Positions 1 to 11,910 of a stretch of DNA of 64,000 nucleotides are shown piece after piece. Where the stretch lies: positions 34,917,501 to 34,981,500 of the forward strand of contig OY754465.1 in assembly GCA_963575645.1 (NCBI GenBank), written 5' to 3'. The position numbers and the translations under genes are program-made. The first letter of the stretch is position 1, and each line of letters starts with the position of its first letter. This DNA is from Xanthostigma xanthostigma. Its lineage: Eukaryota; Arthropoda; Insecta; Raphidioptera; Raphidiidae. The notes under the pieces are model-generated. The model was not told the DNA's origin. It searched no databases and worked only from the letters and a program-made list of their open reading frames with translations.

Positions 1-1289
1 GTTCAATGGCTCTAGAGTTTTGAGGTAGTATTCTGTCCGTAGACATAATTGATAAATAAAAAACTGGTCAACTGCGAGTTTGACTCATTTTTTTGCATGA
101 ATTCTCAATTTTCGTTATAATTAAAAAAAATTGAAAACTCAATTTTTTAATAAATACAATAATCGACCAATTTTTCAGACACGACACTTATTATTTTTTC
201 ATTAATATTTCGATATTAAAAAAAAAACTTAAACCCAATTTTATAAGAAACTAATTATTAATTATCCAAATCTGGACTGAAACGTATGGCTAGTATAGTA
301 AATTTATTGAATTATAATTGATTGAAAAATTGATCGATAATTTTATTTATTGAAGAGTACTAATCAGACGTTAATCAAAGATTATAATTCTTTATTCTAA
401 GATGAATATTTTCAAGTGACTAGTGCAAAATACATATTATATATATAGATATATTATTATGCCAGATTTAAAGTTCCTACGTCGCATTATTTCTGAGAAA
501 ATTGACTGACTGACGGACTCGTTGGAACCCAAAAAATTAGTCATTCATTTTGAAACTGTTCGTTACAGATACATATTGTAAATAATAGGCGCTCGACAAA
601 ACAATAGTTCGTTAGGAAATTAATTTAGTAATCGTTCTTTAAAAACTTGTTCGTAAAAAAACAGTATCGCGGCTTTGCTTTAGTGTCCCAATTTTACTAT
701 ATTTGTTTAGTCTAATAATTAAGAATATTTTTAAATAAAAATGTTTTTGAAATTTCTATATAGTTTTATCTCTGATATTTTCCATTTGTTATGAAATAAA
801 ATATATCAACAGGCTTAAAGAACAAATAACTCTAAAACTACTGACCTCAAAGGTGAACAAAATATAAATGAAAATAATAAACAACAAACCTAATTTTGAT
901 AATTTGTTAAGATCAAGGTCATGCAAATAAAGAAAAATACTTATTTGTTGTTAGGTGAAATATTATTTCAGATTTATAAACGTCTACGAGGCGTAAAACA
1001 TTAAAATATGATTTTTTGTAATCTAAGTATATTTTTTTCGTATTTTGCTTGCCTATAATATTATGAAAAAGCATGCATTAAAATCAATCAAAGCATAAGA
1101 AAATATTTATTTATGCTTGGGAGAAATTGAATTTGTTCTTCTTTTTATCGCTAACATTTTTGTTTTTATTCACCCACTTAGATACAAATTATTATGATTA
1201 ATTCATGTTTAATATATTGTCGTTTTATCACGTCTTCTAAATGTTTATACCATTACATAATTATTGAAAATCTAGTTATAGCCTTATTT
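1..1289. other. No gene recognised
   Basis: AT-rich DNA. The segment at 300-400 shares TGAAAAATTGATCGATAATTTTATTTATTGAAGAG-type words with the outer parts of the 11910-15263 palindrome arms, so it is probably a piece of the same repeat family. Confidence 0.45.
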
Positions 1290-1990
1290 TGAAATATAAA
1301 CAAAAACTCCCGTCGCAGTACCAAACCCTGCCGACAATAAAGGATATTTGCTAAAACAGACATTGTGACTTTATTATGTGAATTTAAGTTTGTTTTTGGA
1401 TAAAATAGAAAATTTAACCCTTTAATATATTATATCTCTTAAAATAACATTTTTTATTCAATTGCAATATTTTTGCCAACCCAACTGCATCACACTAAAT
1501 AAGTACAGCCTTCAGTAAGTAATTCCATATTCTTCAGAAACTAGCGTTTTCATAAAATCTGTAAGTCCGGTCCTGTCGAGGCCGATTTTATTAAAAAATC
1601 AGTAGCACATTTTAATCGTTATTAAAGAGTCAAATTTAAATTTTCAAACGGATCTGAGATTTTTTCGGTATTTTTGGTCCAAAAACATTTTTCAGTTTCT
1701 AACAACCAGCCTTAAAATGATCCGATTGTGGCCATTTTAAATAGTTTTCGTGCGGTGATGAATTTTAACAAGTGGATCAAATTTTGTTAAAATTAATTTA
1801 CTCTTTCAAAAGTTATTTCCTGTACGCGCTCGCACACACACACACCAAAACGTTTTAAAATGGTGTCAAAATGCCCAAGAGGCTATGAAACGCCGAGAAG
1901 TTTTGGTCCGACCCCTAGGTCCCGTCATTCAACCGATGCCAATAATGTGCCATATTGCAATTAAAAATGTTACAAATTCTATCTCCGACC
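1290..1990 (+). repeat. Dispersed repeat, diverged copy of 59885-60950
   Basis: Shared islands in the same order: CCAAACCCTGCC/CCAAAACCCTGCC, AACTAG.GTTTTCATAAAAT, TTTCGTGCGGTGATG, and TCTAGGTCC..T.ATCCAACCGA-like text. No protein recognised. Both copies point the same way, near opposite ends of the window. Confidence 0.7.
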
Positions 1991-2170
1991 TCAGAAAGTC
2001 TTTCCTTGTAGTTTTAAATTTATGTTACATTTTCTAACTTAGCAGTTTTTGAAGTGAATACTTCTTTAAAAACGGGGGTTAACTCGTTTCCTATGGAAGG
2101 AAACCTATGTAACTGAATTTTTCAACCCATGGAGATGGAGTGATTTATTATTTGCAGTAAACCTGCGAAA

Positions 2171-2427
2171 AAAATTAAAAAATATGCGTTACGAGAACGC
2201 ATTACAGAAGTGAAACTTTAGTTGCAAATCATTCGATTGCATTTGGACAAGTTGAAAAAATGTGTTACGAGATAATTTCACGTTTAAATTAAGCTATACA
2301 GACGAAATATTTGAACGTGAAACTATCTCGTAAACATTTTTTTCACTTGTCCAAATGCAATCGTATGATTTGTAACTAGAAGTTTCACTTCTGTAATGCG
2401 TTCTCGTAACACATTTTTAATTTTTAA
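2171..2427. repeat. Foldback element (257 bp)
   Basis: Inverted arms ending GTTACGAGAACGCATTACAG, with centre near 2300. Confidence 0.85.
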
Positions 2428-3074
2428 ACTTAACGTTGACCTATGTAATAAAGTGCAGGGTTAGAAAAAGAAGGTTTATCAAATAGCAACGATAAAAGTT
2501 TTAAATTTCAACAAAATTGGTTGAGAAATAAGGGAGGTTTGACGAAATATAGGAGAAAGTTAGTCGGAGTTCTGTCGGACTATTTCATATTAAAAAGTTT
2601 ACTTCCAGAAAAACATTTCTAAGCAATTAGTACTGTGACTGCATAGCGATTAGCAAGATAAGAATTAAACCTGTTACATTTCTTGTTAATGACGAAAAAT
2701 AATAGTTTATCATGAATCATACTATTGAAATTTTAGTGTTTACAAATACAGTAGAAATGTCAGTAATAAACGATAGAAAAATTTCCATGAAAATTCTAAA
2801 GCCATTATGATATCAGTGGCATTGCTGCTAAACTACTGAGCGTTCAACCAAAGAACGTATGTGCGGAAGTGGAGAGAATCTGCTATAATTCTGCGAATTA
2901 TTTACTCCCTCTTCATCACGTTACTACGTAGGTACTTCTTTCACATAAGCTATAATTTCTCGCGTACTTCGTACAGTTTGTCCTCGTTCATGATTCATTT
3001 TTATATAAAATCATACAAACGCCTCAAATTCAAATGTCTGAGTGACTGGAATGTCACAACTCACATTGTAGCCT

Positions 3075-4361
3075 AGACGGCGAGGAAGTAAAAACATTAA
3101 AAAGTGCATTATTCGGGCACAGGCGAGATTATTGTTGGAATCGCTTCGTTTTAGGGTGTAGTTCAACCCCCTAAGTTTGCTTACAAATTTTCGGTGTGTT
3201 TGATTTTATAATTGACATTAATGACGAAAATAGTGCTTTTTTCTCTATTTCCTTTAATATCTCCGTTCCTCTTGACTTTTAGTATAGCATATGCATTGAG
3301 AAAGTTGTTCCTTATGAAATTTCCTAAAAAATGAGCACTGACAGAGGTCGCTAAGTGCAATTATTAACTTGCAAACAGCCCCGAAAGTTAAAACAACATG
3401 TTTTTTTCACTAATTTTTTACTGAAAAATGACCGCACATAGATGGCTGAAAATTCTCAAAAATGATGTCTATGTTGACCCAAACATGCATGAATAATTTT
3501 AGCGTCATCGGTCAATTACTTCTCGAGTAATTAACTATCACCTTTTTTTGTTTCCTTAATTGCAAATTGCGCCATTTTTTTCACAAACGGGTTTCTCTGG
3601 TCGGACCAAGCCATAAAAATCACAAATCCATTCAACTTTAGTATCCCGTTGGAATTTTTGGAAAAAATTAATTCTAACCGATTTTATAACGATTTCTTTA
3701 ACGATACCAATTTTAGACAAACGTATAAAACCATATAACTTTTCCAATATTCAATCGTTATAAAATCGGTTAGAATTAATTTTTTCCAAAAATTCCAACG
3801 GGATACTAAAGTTGAATGGATTTGTGATTTTTCTGGATTGGTCCAACCAGCAAAACCCGTTTGTGAAAAAATGGCGCAATTTGCAATTAAGGAAACAAAA
3901 AAAAGTGATCGTTAATTACTCGAGAAAAAATTGACCGATGACGCTAAAATTATTCATGCATGTTTGGGTCAACATAGACATCATTTTTGAGAATTTTCAG
4001 CCATCTATGTGCGGTCATTTTTCAGTAAAAAAATAGTGAAAAAAACGTGTTGTTTTAACTTTCGGGGCTATTTGCAAGTTAACAATTGCACTTAGCGACC
4101 TCTGTCAGTGCTCATTTTTTAGGAAATTTCATAAGGAACAACTTTCTCAATGCATATGCTATACTAAAAGTCAAGAGGAACGGAGATATTTAAGGAAATA
4201 GAGAAAAAAGCACTATTTTCGTCATTAATGTCAATTATAAAATCAAACACACCGAAAATTTGTAAGCAAACTTAGGGGGTTGAACTACACCCTAAAACGA
4301 AGCGATTCCAACAATAATCTCGCCTGTGCCCGAAAAATACACCCAAAACTCCTCGCCGTCT
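3075..4361. repeat. Foldback element, arms about 610 bp
   Basis: Arms 3075-3693 and 3754-4361 are inverted copies around a spacer of about 60 bases, with ends AGACGGCGAGGA. A lone arm occurs at 35260-35847. Open frames inside are palindrome products. Upstream of the serpin gene. Confidence 0.9.
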
Positions 4362-5461
4362 TGCCTATTGTGACATTAGCGTTTTCACAGATTACCTATA
4401 CAAATCGTTTCCTTTCATGCCGATTTCCGTAAATAAGAAACTCTATGCGTACTCTTTTCGCAGACTTTTGTTTCTCGGCAAAACAGTCCGAAACACTCAG
4501 CCGCGTTATAAGGTTATAAAATAATTTGCGTAAAAATTTCCTAAAAAAACCGGTTGAAGTTTGATTTTTTATTAAAGTTTAGATACCATTCTTGTGGGCT
4601 CACGTACTCTTTAATCATTCGAAATTATTGCAACGAATTAGTTGTGTGGTAAATTTTAAAGTTACGGATTACATAGATCCGGGTTACATGATGCATATAA
4701 GTTTTACTTCAGCAGCCCAATTTAGAACTTTTAACGCAGGGATAATTTCTTATTTTATCTTCGCGTAAAACTATTCATGCAAAATTGGGTTAGCTTTACT
4801 TTTCTGGAAGAAAAATCCAAACATTTGTTGATAGAATATATTTTATAATAAATTGATGGGTTTCACAATAGCCGAGGGTGTAGCGGTTGTTCTTCCATGG
4901 GTTACCTTGTTCTGCATCCGTGAAAACGGGAAGGCTCAAAATATTTACATGTTCGTCCGACTCACACACGCTACTATATCGCCATATTTACCCGGCGCAA
5001 CCCGGGAATAACAGTCCCCTATTAAGAGAGCGTAGCATCTAAAACCATTCCACATAATATTTTATCTCGGTATTCGTGGAAGTCATAAAAAGTCTCCGGC
5101 TAGGAGCATTTGTACACTGCACGTCGTGTGAAATACGAACTGGATTTGGAATCAAAATAAATATTTCAAAAAAAGTTTTATCAAAATTCGTCAAGTAGTT
5201 TTTTAGCTAAATCCGTTCGAACCATAGATATGTATGTCTATGGTTCGAACACATATGCAAAGAATTCTATACATTAGTATGGATAATAAATTGAAAATCG
5301 GTTTTAGATCTTTTAGATTCAAATAATTTGGCTTAATAAAATAAGAAATTAGGGGTTTGTACTTTAAAATAAACGAGCTATGAAATAGTTAAAATTATTT
5401 GCCAAGGAAGAATATTATATAATTAATTATTAATGAAAGGTATTTTTTTTTTTCATTACAG
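4362..5461 (+). other. Serpin upstream region
   Basis: The promoter and 5' UTR exon of the serpin may be here or further up. No convincing TATA box or donor could be assigned. 4880-5280 contains repeat-like text (CCCGGCGCAACCCGGG). A 36-base perfect palindrome of GTTCGAACCATAGA with its inverse lies at 5215-5250. Confidence 0.35.
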
Positions 5462-5463
5462 TC

Positions 5464-5565
5464 ATGATTTTAACAGTAATTCTGGGAGCCTGTTTAGTTG
5501 CTGCCACTTCCGCAAGCAGTTTTGCAGCTATTGGAAGCGACAATTTAGGATACAACGTATATAAG
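5464..5565 (+). CDS. Serpin exon 1: signal peptide and N-terminus
   Basis: The ATG at 5464 lies 2 bases after an acceptor (T-rich tract ending in CAG at 5461). It opens 34 codons that end at a GTAAAG donor in phase 0. Residues 1-17 (MILTVILGACLVAATSA) form a typical secretory signal peptide with a hydrophobic core and small residues at the end, so cleavage near residue 17 is likely. The remaining residues (to NLGYNVYK) begin helix A of the serpin fold and continue into exon 2 (EIAKTDVKN). The acceptor just before the ATG shows that the 5' UTR is on a separate upstream exon that I could not locate. Confidence 0.92.
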
Positions 5566-6039
5566 GTAAAGTTAAATCTTACTTTATTATTAACTTGCTT
5601 TCTTTAGTATTTTGATTAATTTCTATAAAACTTTTAACAATTAAAATGCACAAGACTTATTTATATTTGAAAAAATCAGTACTAAGTGTTCATACATTTC
5701 GAATTGGTTATTTATCACAGATAAAATCAATTATAAAAATTGAAAATATCACTTAACTAAAAAAATAAAATTTGATAAATTTTAAAATTTGTTTGGGAAC
5801 TCTTTATCTTTTTAGACCTCAAAATAATATGTGTATTAGGCCACACAATTTCTGTCGCTGGGTTAAACAAGTTTACTGCCGACAAGTATACTAATTTAAA
5901 GTATTTTACTTGTTATTATTACTGATTAACAATTTAAATATCCTTTGATCTGCATCAAAATCTAAAAACGATCATTAACAAAATTAGAAATACAGAACAA
6001 AAATGTAGTTCATTATATGTAATTGATTTTTTCTTTCAG
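5566..6039 (+). other. Serpin intron 1
   Basis: Phase-0 intron of 474 bases, starting GTAAAG and ending in a T-rich tract plus CAG. It is AT-rich and no repeat or other gene was recognised in it. Confidence 0.85.
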
Positions 6040-6825
6040 GAAATTGCGAAAACAGATGTGAAAAATATTTTGATAAGTCCCTTTTCGGCAGAAATCATCT
6101 TGGCTCTAACATCTTTGGGTGCAGCCGGACAAACCTATGGTGAATTTGTCACCACGTTGGGTCTTCATGAAAACAAATCAGCTGTAGCAGACAATTTCAA
6201 ACAATTGACAACAACATTACATGGAACAACAAATGTTACATTGAAAATTGCAAATAAGATGTTTGTAGCTGAGGGTTTAACATTGGAGCCAGATTTTAAA
6301 AAATCTGCAGTTGAATCATTCCATTCTGATATTGAAAATATCGATTTTGGAAAAAAAGAACAGGCAGCTAGTAACATTAATGGCTGGGCAAGTTCACACA
6401 CTAATGATAAAATTAAAAAAATCGTTCAAGCTGATGATTTAGACGGAGTTCTCTTATGTCTCATCAACGCGGTTTATTTCTTCGGTGAATGGCCCGAAGT
6501 TTTTACTGTCCTACCAGAACCTATCGATTTTCATACAACAAAAACAACGTCAGTAAAGAAAGAGGCTTTCCACTTTACCGGCTATTATAAATATGCCAAT
6601 ATACCCGAATTAGAAGCTTCCTTACTGGAAATTCCATACAAAGATTCTGACTACGTGCTGCTGATTATCCTTCCAAATGAAGTTGACGGATTAAGTAAAA
6701 TGGAAGCGAAATTTCCAATCGATTTAAACAAATACGAAAATCAACTATCACACACTCGTGTCCATGCCACAGTTCCAAAATTCAAAATTGAACAAACCAT
6801 TCAATTGAAGCCTATTTTAGAAAAG
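6040..6825 (+). CDS. Serpin exon 2: body of the inhibitor fold
   Basis: A single 786-base exon (262 codons, residues 35-296) carries most of the serpin core. Family landmarks in order: NILISPFSAEIILALTSLGA (helix B and the N.xxSPxS motif), GQTYGEF and the TTLGL region, NINGWASSHTNDKIKKIV (helix F region), LINAVYFFGEWPEVF (strand 3A, NAxYFxGxW) and LLEIPYKDSDYVLLIILPNE (strands 2B-3B). NAVYFFGEW has Phe where Lys is usual. An NVT N-glycosylation sequon lies in GTTNVTLK. The exon ends at AAAAG|GTAAG in phase 0. An open frame continues to 6870, but that tail is intron. The start at 6040 is fixed by CTTTCAG and by continuity with helix A. Confidence 0.96.
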
Positions 6826-6830
6826 GTAAG

Positions 6831-6954
6831 TAATTTTTTTATAGCAAATAATATTCCTTTTGTTTATTAAGATATGAAGTTCGATTTATGTAACTATAAA
6901 TCGAACTTCATATCTTAATAAACAAAAGGAATATTATTTGCTATAAAAAAATTA
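6831..6954. repeat. Perfect hairpin next to the exon 2 donor
   Basis: Two complementary arms of about 58 bases flank a loop of about 8 bases. The left arm begins 6 bases after the exon 2/intron 2 junction at 6825/6826. It has no coding sign and is probably a tiny foldback insertion. Confidence 0.9.
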
Positions 6955-7079
6955 AAATAATAATAACAACAATAACGTACAATAATAGACCAGTGAAGTT
7001 AACCTTTGACAAGGAAAAAATTAATAGCAGAAAACGAATGATGAAGAAGGGAATAAACTGCCGTCAGAAATACAGAAAC

Positions 7080-7530
7080 CAAAAATTCAAATGCGTAAAA
7101 GGCAGGGGAGCTGCGGGGGGCGCGTTTTAGGGGTCAAACGCGGTTTTTCGTTATTTTCGGCGAAAGTTGACCTCCAAAAAAAATGTTGTATGGCAATGTT
7201 GTAGGTATTAAGAGGATCTACAACTTTTATGAATATAATTTTTTCACATAACCTTAAAGATTCAGAGAAATATAAAAAAAACCGTGTTTTTCGTTTTTAA
7301 TTTTTTTCTCCTGCAAAAATGATTTTTTTTTTTCATGAAATTTTCAGGAGACTTACCTTTCTCTGTCCTAAATAAGCTGTAATTTTTTCGAATAAAAAAT
7401 TAATTTGGCAATGTAATATTAACAAAAAACCTAAAAATTACCCCTAACTTCAACCTAAAAAAGTAGGTAATGTAAAAATTTCAGATTTTCAAAAATCGTA
7501 GAATGGGGTTTTCTTCGTTGAAATGTCTAC
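7080..7530. repeat. Dispersed-repeat-like segment in intron 2
   Basis: Inside intron 2 (6826-7872). It has GC-richer words (GGGGCGCG, CAAACGCGG) and runs of homopolymer A/T unlike the flanking intron. It has the look of an interspersed repeat, but no ends were found. Confidence 0.35.
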
Positions 7531-7726
7531 TCTCAGATGGTGTATGGATTTAACACTAAGACCGGTTATGAACTTTTGTATAATATGCGCATCATTATCT
7601 TATCGCTTTTGAACATTAGACTTCATGACTTTTTCCTTGATATTTTTCCGAATTACTAAGGAAAACCAACAAGCTAGTCGGAACAGAAATAATCGTTACG
7701 TTTTAAAAGTTCCTGTCACATCTGTC

Positions 7727-7799
7727 CCCGCCGGGTTTCGAACCTAGATACTTTTTGATTGGGAGGATAGTGCTCCACCATTAAGCGCTAATCGCTCAG
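7727..7799 (-). repeat. tRNA-like (SINE-type) remnant
   Basis: On the minus strand an A-box-like block (TTAATGGTGGAGCAC) is followed 30-40 bases later by a good B box (GGTTCGAAACC). Acceptor-stem pairing is not convincing, so this is read as a tRNA-derived SINE or tRNA pseudogene within serpin intron 2. Confidence 0.5.
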
Positions 7800-7872
7800 T
7801 TATAAAATAAATTAATTAATATAATTTTACAATCAATTACAGGAAAAATAATTTTTACAATTTTAATTTCAG

Positions 7873-8014
7873 TTGGGTTTGAATTTGGCTTTCCTTAACA
7901 CAGCAGATTTCTCTGGCATCACCAAAGCAGCCCCACTGAAAATAAGCAAAGTGATACAGAAAACCTTCATAGATGTCAACGAAAAGGGCACTGAAGCTGC
8001 TGCAGTCACAGCAG
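7873..8014 (+). CDS. Serpin exon 3: strand s5A and reactive-loop hinge
   Basis: 142 bases, 47 codons plus one base (residues 297-343), after acceptor AATTTCAG and before GTAAAC. It encodes [16 protein letters not shown], the typical lead into the loop, then the hinge [11 protein letters not shown]. Counted as P17 Glu333, P15 Gly335, P14 Thr336, P12-P10 Ala-Ala-Ala, P8 Thr342 and P7 Ala343, it fits the inhibitory consensus E-E/K-G-T-E-A-A-A-x-T, small residues that allow loop insertion into sheet A. The exon ends one base into the P6 codon, so the scissile bond lies wholly in the alternative exons. The shared inhibitory hinge implies that all isoforms can act as suicide inhibitors. Confidence 0.95.
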
Positions 8015-8611
8015 GTAAACTTTACTAATTATTAAATTAAAAAAAAAAAAACAAATACTTTTTCAAAATACCTAGTGAAAAAAATATTCTTGAGACCTTC
8101 AATTATTAATAAGTGATAATTATTTTTTCAGTCAATAATTTTGCACCTTTCTCTCTATTGTATTTCTTAACTGTTTATTATTCTTTTCTATGCGTTTTAT
8201 ATACCTACATTTCTATATGCCTGAAAAACTCACTGACACTCGTTTCTGACATACTGTCCTTTTACTCGTCATAATAACATTCATGACATTCTAGTTACGT
8301 AAATTACTATCAATTTATTAAAAAAAAATGATTAACGGGTAATTAGTGCTGTTAATAATCAATCAAGAGCAATGCAGACATAAATATTTTTGATCATCAA
8401 ATTGATGTGAAAATCAATAAAGTAAGTAATATTTTTTCTGATTAAAAAAAAATAATATGAGTCACAATTTTAATTTTAAAAAAACGGGTACACGTACTTT
8501 GTACGCGTGTTTGAAGTTATACTTCTTTGGCGTGATTAAAAACTAATTTTTAATATGAATGCAAATAACTGAAGTGAGAATAGCATAAATACAGCTAGGT
8601 ATTATCTAGAC

Positions 8612-8902
8612 CAGGCCTGGGCAAATGGCGGCCCGCGGGCCGGATCCGGCCCGCAGTAGAATTTTCTCGGGCCGGGAAACATTTTATAAATAATTATTAA
8701 GAGCGAAAATAGTTTTCCAATATAATTTGGCGCATAAAAATTTTTTTAGAAAAAAAGTAAATAGCAAGGGCAACAACAGACGAAAAAATACCTTTTTGTT
8801 GCGGAAATGAAAGGACCTTTTTTTTGCTCTCTAAATTTTTGGCCCACGGTCAAATTTTCAACATCAATGTGGCTCGACAATCAGAAGATTTGCCCACCCC
8901 TG
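8612..8902. mobile_element. hAT-type MITE (291 bp)
   Basis: Starts CAGGCCTGGGCAAATG and ends with the inverted version ATTTGCCCACCCCTG. It is flanked by an exact 8-base duplication ATCTAGAC (8604-8611 and 8903-8910), diagnostic of hAT transposition. Non-autonomous, and lies in the long serpin intron. Confidence 0.9.
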
Positions 8903-9731
8903 ATCTAGACGCTACACGCATGGGAACGTGTGGTCTTTACCATACTCTATCTTCCTCATTCAGTGAACCGAAAAACAACTACAACGATATACGTCGAAGA
9001 CATATCGACTAACGTAAGTCAATGGTTCACTACTTCTATTCTGTCGGTAGCCTCTATTCTATTTTATACGAGCAACTTTCATCACGTAAATTTTGATGTT
9101 ACAGTGTACGCGCACAACGTAAAAATTCACTCTTATCATTTTTTTCATAACGCGCCAAATAAAGTATAACTTCAAAAATATCAAAATGTTTATAAAATGT
9201 TACGTAGTGTCGGTTACACTGCAAAACTGCTAAACGTCAACATGCAATCACATAAAATTGTGATTTTATTTTGCCTATAATCCTTATCATGTGACCTGTA
9301 TCTTAGCCAACTATACTATATTATGTTTTCTATCTTAGGTAAGTAAGAACAGCTGGGTTATACTAAAAACGTCGATTTTATTTTAGCAGGACGATCCCAT
9401 TTTCATCTTCTCCAAACGATTTGTTAAGCAAACTATCACTTTTTGTGCACCTACCAGTTCAGCTCTTGGTACACTATAGTATTACTAATACTTTACTAAT
9501 AATTACTGCCACATTTACTCAATCAATGTGAGTCCGGAACATGTGAATTATTTGTATCACTTTAGTCAACTACTGTTAGTTCTTTGTGTCAATCACTTTT
9601 CTTTCAGTGCTTTTTTTCTATTTTCATCTATTTTAAATTAACGATTCTATCACCAAAGGTAGGTATTATATACTAACATTTTCTGCATAATATTGTATAT
9701 AATGAAAATAGTAACTTCTATTGCTATATAT

Positions 9732-10426
9732 AGTGGCATGTGTGAGTCGGAGAACTGGTAAATATTTTGAGCCGGAATGAAACTACCTTCCCTCCCCCCC
9801 CCCCGTTTTCGAAGATGCTGAACACGATGGCGGCGTCAGAATTTCTCGTTGGGGTGGCCCAACCTCTCAAACCGGCCAAAAACCACCCACGGGAGGGGTT
9901 AAACGCAATTTACTAGGTTTCCCTACAGAAAGAAGTACTTTAGCCCCGTTTTCGAGGATGCTGAGCACGGTGATGGGGCTGGATATCGCGTCCGACCCCT
10001 AACAACCCCTCCACCGACCAATACTCGCGCCCGGAAGGGGTGAATTTTTTTTATTATCACCGGGAAACACATTTGTCCCCGTTTCCGAGGATATTGAGAA
10101 TGGGAAAAAAAATCAACCCTTTCGGGGGTGAGTATTGGCCAGTGGAGGAGTTGGTAGGGATCGGACGCGATATCCAACACCACCACCTTGTTCAGTATCC
10201 TCGAAAACGGGGGTTAAGTACTTCTTTCTGCAGGGAAACCTATAGTAAATCGTGTTTGACCTCTCTCGGGGGATGGTTTTTGGCCGGTTTGAGAGGTTGG
10301 GCCACCTCAACGGAAAGTTCTGACGCCGCCATCGTGTTCAGCATCCTCGAAAAAGGGGGGGAAGGTAGTTTCATTCCGGCTCAAAATATTTACCATTTTC
10401 GCATTTTTTACGACACTCACGCCACT
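9732..10426. repeat. Foldback element, arms about 340 bp
   Basis: The sequence from 9732 (AGTGGCATGTGTGAGTCGG) is repeated inverted up to 10426, with the centre near 10080. It is unusually GC-rich for the window (C-runs, CGATGGCGGCGTCAGA). Open frames here are mirror products of the palindrome. Serpin intron. Confidence 0.85.
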
Positions 10427-11559
10427 AATTATAGGTAATGTTAATTTGACTAGAATTATGTTTTGTTTTCTGATGAAACTACGGTAAGTTTGAAATCATT
10501 AGATGGCCGTGAATGAGTATGGCGAATGCCTGAAGAAAGATTTGATGTCTGCGATATCCTTGCAACTCTGTGCGAGTGTCGAAGCAAATTTCTCCCCAGA
10601 ACAACAAGTGATTCCCTTGCAGAGATTTTGCAGGTAACAAATTACCTCCAGGATTTTTTCATAAACAATCAAGTGCATCTGATGATTTCAAAGCATACTC
10701 TAGTTTCGCCAGGAAACTAAATGTGCTTCCAGTTCAATCGTTCCTTTTAGATTAAAAAATAGTGATGAGGCATTTCGAGTGAAAATAATGAAATTCGATT
10801 ATGAAAATATCTCGATACGTTGTTTAAAATCATTCGAATGATTTTTATACCTACGAGCTACCACTTTTGCAACACAATCTCCAGTAATAAATTATTATAC
10901 TACGCTCTTTCTTTACTCTTTGAAATACTGCATGAAGTGTCTCTCACTCAGATTCTCATCAAATGGCATATTAAATGCATGTCACAGTATTAAATATATG
11001 TTCTATTATAAGTACCGCATGCCGGTTACTCTCTCAAGTCTCAGAATTGAAAAGGTGAGCTAAATCATTCGCTTTAATATAACTAATATATAGAATGTAT
11101 AGACAGATCAAATGAATTTTGTTTTCACTCGCATGATGTTTAGTCACCGATATATTAATGAATTTCATTTACGTCTTTTATCTGAGTTTGTTCTATGAAG
11201 CACTGTATCTAAGACTGACAATCGAAACTGAGAGCAAAATTCATTCGAGAGTTGAAACAATCTTTCATTCAAATCGCCTATCATACACCATACGAAGGAA
11301 TAATTTCGAATGAATCATTCGATTATAAAATACATTCGCATGGCAACTTTTCAATTATTAAAATCATTCGATAATTCCCAAGTTTGAAAATATAACTTTG
11401 ACTGGAAGCGGATCATGCAAAATACTTCTTTCGATTTCAGACGAATTAATCAGCAAAAAAATGATCATCCTTTTTGTCGATTCAAGCCTTATTCTAATTT
11501 CTAGTTTCTTCGAACATTGCACGAAATTCATGTTCTTCGTAACTTGTGATTTGTTTCAG

Positions 11560-11687
11560 TGGTGTCTGTCGTCAGTCTATCGGCACCGATCTATCCCATC
11601 GAAGTCAAAATAGACAAACCATTCATCTTCATGTTGCGTCATAAGTCATCCGATATCAATCTGTTCATTGGACGTTACATGCAGTAA
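11560..11687 (+). CDS. Serpin alternative terminal exon A
   Basis: Acceptor TTTGTTTCAG, then 128 bases completing the P6 codon and encoding 42 residues (isoform of 385). The loop reads VVSVVSLSAPIYP before the strand motif KIDKPFIFMLR, and the protein ends INLFIGRYMQ-stop. Counting 17 residues from the hinge Glu puts P1 at Ser with P1' Leu. If P1' is the following Ser, P1 is Leu, giving chymotrypsin- or elastase-like specificity. The loop is one or two residues longer than in exons E and H. AATAAA follows at 11803. It is the most proximal terminal exon, 3.5 kb after exon 3. Confidence 0.93.
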
Positions 11688-11858
11688 CTAATAACTAATT
11701 CAGTAATTAATAGCATTATTCCTTTGTATTTACAATTACTATAGGTTCATATCAGTATCAAATATCAATGTATACGTATTATTATTCACAAACCTCATTT
11801 TTAATAAATTTTTTATAATTATTCGTTATATAATATTTTTGTTCATGTTGGTGTATGT

Positions 11859-11910
11859 GTTACGGTTAATACAAGAAAGTAGTTAATTCGCGAATTAATC
11901 GGCTAATTAC
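11859..11910. repeat. Direct copy of the palindrome's central sequence
   Basis: About 50 bases (GTTACGGTTAATACAAGAAA and on, to GGCTAATTAC) recur at 13519-13569, in the centre of the palindrome that starts here, and inverted just after the centre. No copy flanks the right end. Confidence 0.85.

Noticed and set aside
2861-3076. 71-codon frame upstream of the serpin as a gene or its 5' exon
   Set aside because: No secretory or serpin sequence, no suitable donor, and it runs into the foldback at 3075.
6058-6870. 270-codon continuous frame as a complete serpin-like protein
   Set aside because: It begins at a GTG inside exon 2 and runs 15 codons past the GTAAG donor at 6826. The true protein has exon 1 before it and exon 3 plus a loop exon after it.
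9385-9450. Possible extra loop exon (ACGATCCCATTTTCATCTTC after TTTTAGCAG)
   Set aside because: Only a few words resemble the DHPFIF segment. There is no LR.K..NLF.GR tail or stop in the right phase.
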